From Verrucomicrobiota bacterium (lineage in GTDB: Bacteria > Verrucomicrobiota > Verrucomicrobiia > Limisphaerales > UBA9464), in assembly GCA_026397675.1 (NCBI GenBank), contig JAPLUH010000407.1:1-10357 (forward strand): DNA of 10,357 nucleotides, written 5' to 3'. Within the stretch, counting starts at the first letter, position 1; each line of letters opens with the position of its first letter. A program made the translations under genes and the position numbers. Shown here piece by piece: positions 1 to 7,123 of the stretch. Under the pieces are notes generated by a model. That model saw only the letters and a list, made by a program, of their open reading frames with translations. It was not told the origin of the DNA and searched no databases.

Positions 1-1638
1 GAACTGGCCCATGCCCGCTTCGGTAAAAAACGGGGCGTCTATTTGGGGGAAGTTTCGGCCGTGGGACCCAATGCTGTCCGCCTCCAACTCGAAGGCCCGC
101 TCAAGCCCGGTGATGGCATCGGCTTTGATGCGGGGCGCCCGAATCTCCCGGAAGAAGGGGGCCGTGTCTATGGCGTACGCCCTCTGAGAGATGGCTTCGT
201 CGAACTGACCTTTGGCAGCGGGGCGGTGGATTTCGAACGAATCCAGGTCGGAAACCGCATTTGGAAGACCGATGATCCGGTGTTGAATCGGGAGCTTCGC
301 AAGACCTTCGAAGGCGAGGCCCCTCGGCAAACACGCCCGCTGCGCTTCGAGGTGCATGGCTGCGCCGAAGCGCCCATGACATTGATCGTCCGTGACACCG
401 AGGGCCATGTGGTGCAGGTGTCGTCGTCGATCTTGCTGATGGTGGCACAGAAGCGGCCCATGACGGCTGAATCCCTCGGCGACTCGCTCGGGCGCTTGGG
501 CGGCACGCCCTTCCACCTCGGAGACATGGCGGTTCATCTCGAAGGCGCACTCATCCTGCCCGTCAGCGAACTCAACCGCCTGCGTCGCGAGGCCATCGCC
601 CAACTGGAGATTCTGCGTGCCGCCCCGCGCATCTGGACCCTGCTTCCTGCGGTGCCAGGATCCCATTGGGTCGCAGCCGCCGTCCGGCCCGACAGCAGCC
701 TCACAGTTCCAGCAACCCCAGCCACGACGACGCCCGAACTCATCGTGCTCGTGCGCTCGCTGGGGCAGTTAGAAGCTGCGCTGCGCTGCGGTGTCACCAC
801 GATTTACTGCGACTTCGAGGATCCAAAAAAATACCGCGAAGCGGTGACAACCTTTCACACGGCCCATGGCTGTACCGTGGCTCCCGGAGCCGCACGACCA
901 GAGATTTGGGTGGCGCCACCTCGCGTGTTCAAACCCGGCGAAGAGTGGATCCTGAAGCAGGTCCTTTCGAGCAACGCCGATGGCTATCTGGTACGCAACC
1001 CAGAGCACCTGCGTTTTTTTGCCAATCACCGACGCCGTGGCGATTTCTCACTCAACGTGGCTAACCCGTTGGCGGCCGATTGGTTCATCACGCACGAGGC
1101 TTTGGAGCGAGTGACTGTCAGCTACGATTTAAACGCCGAGCAAGTGGCCGCGTTGCTGCGGACGGCACCCCCGGCCTGGTTTGAGCTCACGCTCCACCAG
1201 CACATGCCGCTCTTCCACATGGAGCACTGCGTCTTCTGCGCCTTCCTCTCGAAGGGCACCGACTACACCAACTGCGGGCGCCCGTGCGACACGCATGTGG
1301 TGAAGCTCCGGGATCGGACGGGTGCGGAGCATCCGCTCAAGGCGGACAGCGGTTGCCGCAACACGGTCTTCAACGCCCGGGCCCAAACCGGTGCCGAGTC
1401 GCTAGCCCGCTTTGTCGAACTGGGTGTGCGCGTCTTCCGGATCGAGTTCGTGGACGAGACGCCCGAGCAGGTGGCCACAGTGATCGGCCGCTACCGAGCC
1501 CTGATGCGCAATGAGATCACGGGCCAGGCGCTGTGGCAGGAACTGAAACTCTCCAGTCAATTGGGTGTCACGCGAGGTCAGTTTGAAACGACCGAGGCGC
1601 GGAAGGTATTCCCCCGCGCCTCGTCGGATCGCGCCTAA
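1..1638 (+). CDS. U32 family protein (DUF3656-type), 5'-truncated by window edge
   Basis: The reading frame is open from base 1, so the gene begins upstream; 545 codons are visible, ending in TAA. The TTG at 43 is an internal codon: the preceding residues through RGVYLGEV (codons 11-18) read as normal protein of this family. The C-terminal part (from about codon 245) looks like a TIM-barrel U32 domain. It carries the block HMEHCVFCAFLSKG, then NCGRPC, and later ADSGCRNTVFNA. The cysteines are at codons 410, 413, 425, 429 and 452. Related U32 proteins (RlhA, UbiU/UbiV) are RNA- or quinone-hydroxylation factors that bind an iron-sulphur cluster, so 'peptidase' is a historical label. A cytoplasmic, Fe-S-dependent modification role is inference. 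The gene is not obviously in an operon with anything downstream; a hairpin follows the stop and the next gene is convergent. Confidence 0.9.
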   Translation, partial: ELAHARFGKKRGVYLGEVSAVGPNAVRLQLEGPLKPGDGIGFDAGRPNLPEEGGRVYGVRPLRDGFVELTFGSGAVDFERIQVGNRIWKTDDPVLNRELRKTFEGEAPRQTRPLRFEVHGCAEAPMTLIVRDTEGHVVQVSSSILLMVAQKRPMTAESLGDSLGRLGGTPFHLGDMAVHLEGALILPVSELNRLRREAIAQLEILRAAPRIWTLLPAVPGSHWVAAAVRPDSSLTVPATPATTTPELIVLVRSLGQLEAALRCGVTTIYCDFEDPKKYREAVTTFHTAHGCTVAPGAARPEIWVAPPRVFKPGEEWILKQVLSSNADGYLVRNPEHLRFFANHRRRGDFSLNVANPLAADWFITHEALERVTVSYDLNAEQVAALLRTAPPAWFELTLHQHMPLFHMEHCVFCAFLSKGTDYTNCGRPCDTHVVKLRDRTGAEHPLKADSGCRNTVFNARAQTGAESLARFVELGVRVFRIEFVDETPEQVATVIGRYRALMRNEITGQALWQELKLSSQLGVTRGQFETTEARKVFPRASSDRA

Positions 1639-1655
1639 CTTGCCCAAACAGGGAA

Positions 1656-1677
1656 GACCCAGTTCTAGGACTGGGTC
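1656..1677. terminator. Perfect 8-bp hairpin between convergent genes
   Basis: GACCCAGT (1656-1663), loop TCTAGG, ACTGGGTC (1670-1677). It lies 17 bases after the U32 stop and 19 bases beyond the stop of the convergent pilin-like gene, so it could end both transcripts. There is no clear T-run on the plus strand. On the minus strand the stem is followed by a weakly T-rich stretch (TTCCCTGTTT). Confidence 0.55.
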
Positions 1678-1696
1678 CCCGGAGCTAGATGGGCCC

Positions 1697-2533
1697 TCAG
1701 TTCAACGGCTTCCAGTTCACGTAACGGTAGCGGTCCCAGACCCAGCGGAAGTCCGGGTTCTTGGAGGTGCCGCCCGCCCAGTAGAAGCTGTCTTTTCCGG
1801 CACCGGAATCCTTCGCCGCCTTGATGGTCGCGCCATCCACCCACTTGTGGCTTTCCGAGTGACCGTCTTGGAACCCGAAGGTGCTGACCTGGCCATGAAA
1901 AATGGTGAACGGGTCCACCCAACCCGGCGGCGACGTGTTAATGACCCAAGTGCCCATGTTGTAACCGCGCGAATCGGCCTCCTCGACAAAAACCATGCTC
2001 TCAGAGGGATTGGAGACCTCGGACTCCTTTTTGTAGGGAATGGATGAATCCCATTGCCCGCCGTTCATGCCATTGGCCTTGGAATAACTGTCAAAGGCCC
2101 ATCCCTTGCCGGGCGCGAGCTTGGTGCGGGAGTCGCCGGGGCAGTGATAGACTTGATAGCCCGGGCAGTACTGCTGGAGCGGGGCGTTGCTCATGCCGTT
2201 GTAGACCCGTCGAAGGGCCTCGGTCTGAGTGATTCCAGCGGAGAGGCCTGGCACGGGGCTGCGCCAGTAGCCACCACCCACCAGATCCACCATCACATTG
2301 TTGATGCGGACTTGGAGCGGCATCAGGTCGGACTGATTGTCGTTGGAGTACAAGATCCAACCCAGGACGAGCTGCTTCTGGTTGCTCACGCAATTGGCCC
2401 CGGTGGCCTTCATGCGGGCACGACCCAAAGCCGGCAAGAGCATCCCGGCCAGGATGGCGATGATCGCAATCACCACCAGGAGTTCGATCAAGGTAAAACC
2501 GGCACGAGGGCGCGGCTGAAAATGGGTCTTCAT
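1697..2533 (-). CDS. Type II secretion/pilin-like protein with H-x9-DG motif
   Basis: A 278-residue secreted or surface pseudopilin-like protein. The N-terminus has a short basic leader MKTHFQPRPRAG, followed by FTLIELLVVIAIIAILAG. This is the classic prepilin peptidase site: cleavage after Gly12, Phe at +1 and Glu at +5 of the mature protein, then one hydrophobic helix (about residues 13-36). YHCPGD (129-134) and an exact H-x9-DG (His213, Asp223-Gly224, then HSESHKW) match the large Verrucomicrobiota/Planctomycetota family often labelled DUF1559 or 'type II secretion system protein'. In that lineage such proteins occur in many copies per genome and their individual roles are mostly unknown. 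I chose the ATG at 2533, because the upstream TTG at 2617 would put about 28 non-prepilin residues before the leader. No pilus assembly genes are nearby, so this is an orphan pilin-like gene. Confidence 0.9.
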   Translation of the reverse strand: MKTHFQPRPRAGFTLIELLVVIAIIAILAGMLLPALGRARMKATGANCVSNQKQLVLGWILYSNDNQSDLMPLQVRINNVMVDLVGGGYWRSPVPGLSAGITQTEALRRVYNGMSNAPLQQYCPGYQVYHCPGDSRTKLAPGKGWAFDSYSKANGMNGGQWDSSIPYKKESEVSNPSESMVFVEEADSRGYNMGTWVINTSPPGWVDPFTIFHGQVSTFGFQDGHSESHKWVDGATIKAAKDSGAGKDSFYWAGGTSKNPDFRWVWDRYRYVNWKPLN

Positions 2534-2912
2534 TGGGGTTGTCCCGATCGAATCACCTCCCCTGTTTTCATCAAGCCAAAAGCGGGACGATCCAGTTGGC
2601 AAAAAGTGACGGCGCAACCGATTCGTTCAGGACATGAGGCGTTAGCGACGAGGGGTCGCACTGAGGCTTATGACGAGCGAACAACGACGCTCTTGAGAAC
2701 GACCTCGCCAGCACGACTGACCCAATTGAATCGCTCCGGCTATAGCGTTTATGGACCGATTCCAATCGCCGCTCTGAAGCCCGATGCCCTCGAAGCGAAA
2801 AGGCTGCGGCAAGGTGTCCAATCTCAGGCGCCGCGCCAGTCATCGGCATCAAAGACCCGACCTAGCCTGGCCGGGAGACAGACCACGGTGAAGTTCCAGG
2901 CTCCCGCTCGAA
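2534..2912. other. Intergenic region between paralog A and the pilin-like gene
   Basis: There are 379 bases without a convincing gene; the open frames crossing it on both strands lack recognisable protein features and overlap real genes. It holds the Shine-Dalgarno-like site near 2556 and a small hairpin GCGAC/GTCGC around 2646-2660. A longer inverted repeat AGCCTGG (2864-2870) / CCAGGCT (2896-2902) just beyond the stop of paralog A could act as a weak terminator. I found no convincing sigma-70 promoter for the pilin-like gene. Confidence 0.4.
2552..2560 (-). promoter_or_regulatory. Perfect but distant Shine-Dalgarno-like sequence
   Basis: On the minus strand GGAGGTGAT (2560 to 2552) is fully complementary to the usual 3' end of 16S rRNA. 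It sits 18 bases before the chosen ATG at 2533 (22 bases counted from the GGAGG core), which is much farther than normal. A GTG inside it opens an eight-codon frame whose TGA overlaps the pilin ATG, so coupling through a short leader peptide is possible but unproven. Confidence 0.35.
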
Positions 2913-4016
2913 TCAGGGATTCAACAAATACGGAATCGGGTAGACCTCCAAGGCCTGCTCGACACCGCCCGGCCCTAGCACCTTCTCTAGGCGTTCACGG
3001 ATTTCCCGGGCATAGGGGTCACCGGGAGGCAACCGGTCACCCCGGCGCATCAACCGAGTCTCAGCCTCAATGATCACCGTTATCGAGGCCTCTAACGCGT
3101 CGGGTGGCAGCTTCAACTGCTCCACCACCCGAGCCATCTCGCGGTAGGCGGGTTGCTCGGTGCGCAAGTAGGCCTTGAAGCGGTCGGGCCCCAGGGCCGA
3201 CTTCAACCCCACGCCCAAGGAGTGGATCCCGGAGACGAGGGCGAAGTCGTCCTGACGACTCTCATCGGTGAGGGTCGGTAGAGCCACCGGTCCGCCGGAG
3301 CCCTTGGCGGTGAAGATCGCGCGGAACTCCTTCTCGTTCGGCTGAAAATAGCGCATCTCGTGAGCCAACGACCGGGAGCGGATCGAATGGCGCAGCTCGA
3401 ATTCCGCCAAGTCTTCTTTCGAAACCTCTTGGGCTGCGGCCTCGAGGAACCCGCGCTCGGCGGCTTCAATCGCCAACACCCATTCCCGCGGCCGGGCCGA
3501 ATCGAACGGGATCGACTGGTGCAACAACTCCAATCGCTCATCCAAGGCCGAAAGCAGCCCGCCTGCGGACACCGATTCCTCTTTCCAACCGATCTCCGCC
3601 AGCAAGGTGGTGGTGATGTGCTGGCGCTCGCGTTCCAGCGCCTCGGGCGCCAGATATCCCGGGTCCGACGGCCGGAGCGCCTTGCGGGCGTCGAAGCTGG
3701 CATTGATGTCGGCCAAGAGAATGTTACGGAGCGTGCGCGGCGGGCACCCGACCTCGCGGAGGTTCCGGAGATAGGTCGGGTAGTTCGTGGAGTGGATGCG
3801 GGCCCAGTCCAAGGCCACAGCAGCCGGTCCTTGCGGCGACGCAGCCGACTCGTGGGGAAAGGCGAGCCGGGTGGCCACCAGTTGATCGACCCCCGTCAGC
3901 GGGCGGGACCTCTCGAGGGCCTGTCGGGTCAGCGGGCCGAGGCGAAAGCCGATCAGGATGAAGACCAGGGCCAACACGACCCCGCCGGTCGAAAAAGGAA
4001 TGGAGGAAGTTCTCAC
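2913..4016 (-). CDS. Membrane-anchored hypothetical protein, paralog A (GCP-motif family)
   Basis: A 367-residue protein starting at GTG (4016). The N-terminus has a basic/polar start and one hydrophobic helix (about residues 11-27), consistent with a signal anchor; the rest should lie outside the inner membrane. Recognisable blocks shared with the upstream gene are YPTYLRNLREVGCPPRTLRN (79-98), ELRHSIRSRSLAHEMRYFQP (207-226) with EFRAIF (230-235), LGPDRFKAY (275-283), KLPPDALEA (302-310) and a second LGP near 347-349. I do not recognise a characterised domain. Proteins with the 'Y-x-x-YL-x-x-L-R-x-x-GCP' block occur, as far as I recall, as hypothetical proteins in Verrucomicrobiota, often in several copies. 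The gene follows paralog B by 42 bases on the same strand, so the two are probably co-transcribed. No clear ribosome-binding site is visible. Confidence 0.85.
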   Translation of the reverse strand: MRTSSIPFSTGGVVLALVFILIGFRLGPLTRQALERSRPLTGVDQLVATRLAFPHESAASPQGPAAVALDWARIHSTNYPTYLRNLREVGCPPRTLRNILLADINASFDARKALRPSDPGYLAPEALERERQHITTTLLAEIGWKEESVSAGGLLSALDERLELLHQSIPFDSARPREWVLAIEAAERGFLEAAAQEVSKEDLAEFELRHSIRSRSLAHEMRYFQPNEKEFRAIFTAKGSGGPVALPTLTDESRQDDFALVSGIHSLGVGLKSALGPDRFKAYLRTEQPAYREMARVVEQLKLPPDALEASITVIIEAETRLMRRGDRLPPGDPYAREIRERLEKVLGPGGVEQALEVYPIPYLLNP

Positions 4017-4058
4017 GGTTCAGAAGGTTCTCTGGGGGAGGTCTGGGGGGGTGGCCTT

Positions 4059-5153
4059 TCAGCGTCTGCCCAACACACCGCTGGGCATCAGCCAACTGTA
4101 CCGCTCCACGTAGGCCGGGTAGCTCGGCCCGAGGATGGTCTTCAGCCGGGCCTTGATATCGGCGATATAAATGGTGTCGTAGCCGCCCGACATCGAGTAG
4201 ACGCGCGCGGGATCCCGCGACACCTCGCGTTGCAGCTTGAAGTAGGCGGCAATGGATTCCGGGGGCAGCGAGAACTCCTCGACCAACGACACGATGCCCG
4301 AATAACCGGTTTCCCGGGTCAGGCGGTATTCCTCATAACGGACGGGCCCCAAGGCCTCCGACAGCGGAATCGGTCGGGAATCAGGACCCGGCACAAGAGG
4401 AACGAGGCCTGCGGATTTCGGTTGATCCACCGCGGCGAAGATCGACCGAAACTCAGTATCCGTGGGGGTAAATCGGCGCAATTGCTCCCGGAGTTGCCGC
4501 GCGATGGTCGAATGCTTCAGGCGGTGTTCCAAAATTCCCTCGGCATCGAGGTGCTTCGAGAGGGCCTCCAGGGTTTCCTTTTCCAGGTCCTCGGTCAGAT
4601 CCCGGGCCTGGGACCCATGGCGGCTATCCCGCACAAGATGACGGGCGAGGATGGCGTGAGTCTCCAAGATGGCCTCGACGCTGTCGGCCGGTTGGAATCG
4701 CGCGAGATCCCGGCCCTCGACATGGGCGAAGAGGAAGGCGATGAGCTCGACCTTCTTGAGCACCACGTCCCGTCGGGCCCGCACCGAGTGGGACCAATAG
4801 GGCCCGCTGGCCGCAGCGAGTTGGGGTCGGTAGAGGTCCTCAACGTCGCCCTCGATGATGTCCTTGAGGGTCCGCACCGGGCAGCCGATACGCTTCAGTT
4901 CGGTGAGGTATTTGAGGTAGTCGTCATCGCTGAGCGAGGCCCAGCGGATGGAGGCAGGAGCGGTAGAAGGTGCCGAGGCTCCCGACCGCGACCGAAACGC
5001 GTTAATCCGGCCGTCCAATTGTCGAAGGCCCGCCGCCGGAGATCCCGCCCCATCCGAGCGCGACACCGACCGGTTCAGCCACATACCCAAGACAGCCCCC
5101 ACCAACAGCGCGGCCAGAGCGATCAGTATGGGACGTATTAGGGAGGGTTTCAT
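4059..5153 (-). CDS. Membrane-anchored hypothetical protein, paralog B (GCP-motif family)
   Basis: A 364-residue protein with an ATG start at 5153. The N-terminus MKPSLIRPILIALAALLVGA is a positively charged start plus one hydrophobic helix (about residues 6-26), followed by a Ser/Ala/Pro-rich linker (about 30-70). The aligned blocks are DYLKYLTELKRIGCPVRTLK (78-97) plus DIIEGDV, EHRLKHSTIARQL (209-221), FTPTDTEFRSIFA (228-240), LGPVRYEEY (268-276), SLPPESIAA (295-303) and ILGPSYPAY (340-348). These occur in the same order and nearly the same positions as in paralog A; the GCP cysteine is residue 91 in both. The pair therefore arose by an old tandem duplication. The region between about 110 and 200 is predicted mostly helical and is poorly conserved between the two. 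The function is unknown. The start has no Shine-Dalgarno match and is preceded by an AT-rich stretch. Confidence 0.85.
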   Translation of the reverse strand: MKPSLIRPILIALAALLVGAVLGMWLNRSVSRSDGAGSPAAGLRQLDGRINAFRSRSGASAPSTAPASIRWASLSDDDYLKYLTELKRIGCPVRTLKDIIEGDVEDLYRPQLAAASGPYWSHSVRARRDVVLKKVELIAFLFAHVEGRDLARFQPADSVEAILETHAILARHLVRDSRHGSQARDLTEDLEKETLEALSKHLDAEGILEHRLKHSTIARQLREQLRRFTPTDTEFRSIFAAVDQPKSAGLVPLVPGPDSRPIPLSEALGPVRYEEYRLTRETGYSGIVSLVEEFSLPPESIAAYFKLQREVSRDPARVYSMSGGYDTIYIADIKARLKTILGPSYPAYVERYSWLMPSGVLGRR

Positions 5154-5290
5154 TTTAGGCTATTAAATATGGAGTCCAACGGTGAGCTGATAGTGGATGA
5201 TACTTCATCGAATTCGCTGAGTCGCCACGGAGGACGGTGGGTGCCGGTTTTGTCAGTAGTGTAGGTCAACCCATTTTGCTCCACCGCGAA

Positions 5291-5488
5291 TTATTTTATC
5301 CCCATTAGGGATATTTTAACCCCCGCATTATTGATATTCACTTGTATTCCCGATTTGACAAAATCATCGATCTGTTTCGCAGTGCCATTGGCTTTGCCTG
5401 TAGTCTTTGCGGCATTGGAGGACTGCCTAAAATCTCCATATTCTTCAATTGCCGGTCCCACCAGCGAAAAAACAGCGTCAGCGGCCAA
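5291..5488 (-). pseudogene. Short AT-rich frame after the immunity gene; possible displaced toxin tail
   Basis: This is a 65-codon frame from TTG (5488) to TAA, in the same phase as the upstream partner gene. Only 11 codons separate it from that gene's TAA, and they encode a hydrophobic run (LILINHLIYYL) that continues smoothly into AADAVFSLVGPAIEEYGDF. The frame therefore looks like part of a longer protein with no good start: no ATG, and no ribosome-binding site in the AT-rich leader. It then has AAKTTGKANGTAKQIDDFV, resembling the Gly/Ala/Lys linker before the toxin-like tail of the 400-residue neighbour (GKAKLAGKVDDVAGLAAKK). My reading is a degraded or displaced C-terminal toxin module, as often left downstream of active polymorphic-toxin cassettes. 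A real small protein remains possible. Confidence 0.3.
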
Positions 5489-5521
5489 ATAATAAATTAA
5501 ATGATTAATTAGTATTAATTG

Positions 5522-5869
5522 TTATAACCGGTAATAATGAAACAGCTCCTGAATTTTGTTTTTTGCATAACCGCCAAATTTTGAAAACTGACTTTCGATA
5601 ACTATCTTTTGGGAAAGGAGTTTGGACGGAATCTCGGTTGTATCGCTTTGCCTTGCCAACGTTATAAGAGTCTGGACCACCTCTATGGCGTTAGATTCAT
5701 CAGTTTGACACAACAATACATCAACCGTTTCTCCAATCGCTTCAAAAGCATCCACAGTAGACATGCGATTTACAATCTGTTCCCGAAACTTCACAAAGAC
5801 CAATTCATCTTCAATCGGATCCTTGCTCCATTCGCCAATCGCATGCAAAAGCTGATCGTTAAAAGTCAT
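5522..5869 (-). CDS. Putative immunity protein of the overlapping toxin-like gene
   Basis: A 115-residue, acidic-looking, probably all-helical cytoplasmic protein without signal peptide or membrane segment (begins MTFNDQLLHAIGEWSKD, ends IQELFHYYRL). Its ATG overlaps the TGA of the 400-residue exported gene as ATGA, implying translational coupling and fixed stoichiometry. I do not recognise a named family. Three things support an immunity role: its position immediately after a polymorphic-toxin-like C-terminus, its small size, and its low G+C. By hand count 96 of 240 bases (40%) at 5521-5760 are G or C, against 38 of 60 at 4741-4800. It is expected to bind and neutralise the C-terminal domain of its neighbour in the cytoplasm. 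The CDS is firm; the immunity role is inference. Confidence 0.7.
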   Translation of the reverse strand: MTFNDQLLHAIGEWSKDPIEDELVFVKFREQIVNRMSTVDAFEAIGETVDVLLCQTDESNAIEVVQTLITLARQSDTTEIPSKLLSQKIVIESQFSKFGGYAKNKIQELFHYYRL

Positions 5870-7068
5870 GGTTTCACAAATTTGAAGTCGACCATCTGCT
5901 TAGTCGAGATATTTTCGACGTAATGAATTTCAACGTCGTTGACGATTTGAGCGCGTTTCACCCAGCCGTCCGCAGCTAACAGATTGTTTTTCGTGTCAGA
6001 CATCGGCGGCATTCGCGGAGGTGTTATTCCCATCGGATTAGCCATTACCTGTTCCATAGCCAACTTTTCCTTGAGACTGTTGGGGACTGTCCGCCCAGTG
6101 CTTATTTTCTTTGCAGCCAATCCTGCAACATCATCTACCTTCCCTGCCAGCTTGGCCTTTCCTGCACCCTTGACCGCCCATCCGCCGGTCACATTAGAAG
6201 CCAAATGGTAAAGAAAGGCACCTTCTTTTCGATAGGCGTCTTCGGGGTTGATCAGGCCGACACGGCTCTCCCAGTAAGTATTGGCCGTGTCGTCCACCTG
6301 GCGCTGGATGGCCGCCATGGTCTGATCCCAGTGCACGATGGCTTGGCCCATGTTTTGGGCCAAACCCGCGGCCTTCATCGGATCGAAGACCATGCTGCCC
6401 AACTCGATAATCCCTTGCACCTCCTCGGAGGCGGCCCCTGCGGCTCCTTCTAAGCGAAGCAGCATGGCACCCATCACGTCGTCGGGCCTTCTAGATTCTT
6501 CGTTCTTCAGCGTGAAGATCGTCGCCTTGGGAACAAACTTGATTTCAAGGGAATCAGTGGCTGACAGGTTCTCAAAGGGCCGTCCCACCGCGCCCGGTGA
6601 AGGCATACCGATATCCTCCGATTTGAACTCGTACTCGAACAACTTATCGACGGCACCGGCCTTATAGTACCACAGGCTGTACCCTCCTCCGCTGCCATCG
6701 CGGCGGTAGTACTTTATCGATCGACGCTCCACCAAGACATCACGACCGTCCTCCTTCGACGGATTGGCGTAACGGGCCACAGTCGCGGGGTCGGTGTATA
6801 AGGAACAGATACCCATCCTGGCGTACGTGTCAGTCGGTCCGTAGTAGGTCATCCGAATGAACCGCTTGCGGTCTCCGGTCTCCGGATGCATCTCCGTTGC
6901 GCTGAGGTAGCCATGGATCTTGACCCCCACGGCGGCCACTTGGGCATAGGTTCCGGACGGGAACCCGGGGAGATCCGGCAAATAACCGCCGTCTTGGGCC
7001 CACGTCTTGAAGATCGTGGTCACCAAAATGACTGCCACCAGAAAGTGAATCTTGATTTTAGTTTTCAT
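5866..7068 (-). CDS. Sec-exported protein with polymorphic-toxin-like C-terminal domain
   Basis: 400 residues. The N-terminus MKTKIKIHFLVAVILVTTIF is a signal peptide with a probable signal peptidase I site after TWA (residue 24); there is no lipobox. The middle (about 40-290) is a Tyr- and Gly-containing, partly beta-rich region I do not recognise; it has no Rhs/YD, filamentous haemagglutinin or VgrG/PAAR features. A Gly/Ala/Lys linker (about 295-322) leads to the tail. There SLKEKLAMEQVMANP (331-345), DGWVKRAQIVNDVEIHYVEN (367-386) and MVDFKF (392-397) match, from memory, a C-terminal toxin module of Rhs/CDI-type proteins (GWVK...V-IHYV-N...DFKF). That module is likely a small nuclease, possibly of the Barnase/EndoU/Colicin/RelE fold. 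His382 and Lys371 are candidate active-site residues. G+C falls from about 57-58% in the first half to 38% in the last codons. It overlaps the partner gene by ATGA. Confidence 0.8.
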   Translation of the reverse strand: MKTKIKIHFLVAVILVTTIFKTWAQDGGYLPDLPGFPSGTYAQVAAVGVKIHGYLSATEMHPETGDRKRFIRMTYYGPTDTYARMGICSLYTDPATVARYANPSKEDGRDVLVERRSIKYYRRDGSGGGYSLWYYKAGAVDKLFEYEFKSEDIGMPSPGAVGRPFENLSATDSLEIKFVPKATIFTLKNEESRRPDDVMGAMLLRLEGAAGAASEEVQGIIELGSMVFDPMKAAGLAQNMGQAIVHWDQTMAAIQRQVDDTANTYWESRVGLINPEDAYRKEGAFLYHLASNVTGGWAVKGAGKAKLAGKVDDVAGLAAKKISTGRTVPNSLKEKLAMEQVMANPMGITPPRMPPMSDTKNNLLAADGWVKRAQIVNDVEIHYVENISTKQMVDFKFVKP

Positions 7069-7080
7069 CGGGGACTTGTG

Positions 7081-7123
7081 TTGATTATCAATATAATTAT
7101 TTTTAAATCAACCCATTTTTGAT
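7081..7123. promoter_or_regulatory. AT-rich leader of the toxin-like gene with TTGAT/ATCAA inverted repeats
   Basis: By hand count, 7081-7140 is only 18% G+C (11 of 60). It holds a palindrome TTGAT-T-ATCAA (7081-7091) and an inverted pair ATCAA (7107-7111) / TTGAT (7119-7123) with a 7-base spacer, 13-55 bases upstream of the start at 7068. A TTGATT...TAATCA pair with an 18-base spacer on the minus strand is a possible weak promoter. The half-sites could form an operator, though AT-rich DNA gives such repeats easily. Confidence 0.3.

Noticed and set aside
2571..2852. A 93-codon minus-strand frame just upstream of the pilin-like gene
   Set aside because: It overlaps the pilin leader region in another frame, with no ribosome-binding site, domain or membrane signal; probably random.
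2054..3073. A 339-codon plus-strand frame across the pilin-like gene and the gap
   Set aside because: It is antisense to a clear prepilin and runs through non-coding sequence with low-complexity composition; no motif supports it.
3360..5141. A 593-codon plus-strand open frame antisense to paralogs A and B
   Set aside because: It is a shadow in GC-rich DNA. The translation is Arg/Gly/Gln-rich without domains, while both minus-strand frames show export signals and conserved, mutually alignable motifs.
5150..5290. A 46-codon frame continuing in phase after the 65-codon remnant to the start of paralog B
   Set aside because: There is no start codon context or recognisable protein character. An open frame of this length has roughly a one-in-ten chance of occurring at random, so it is not listed as part of the remnant.
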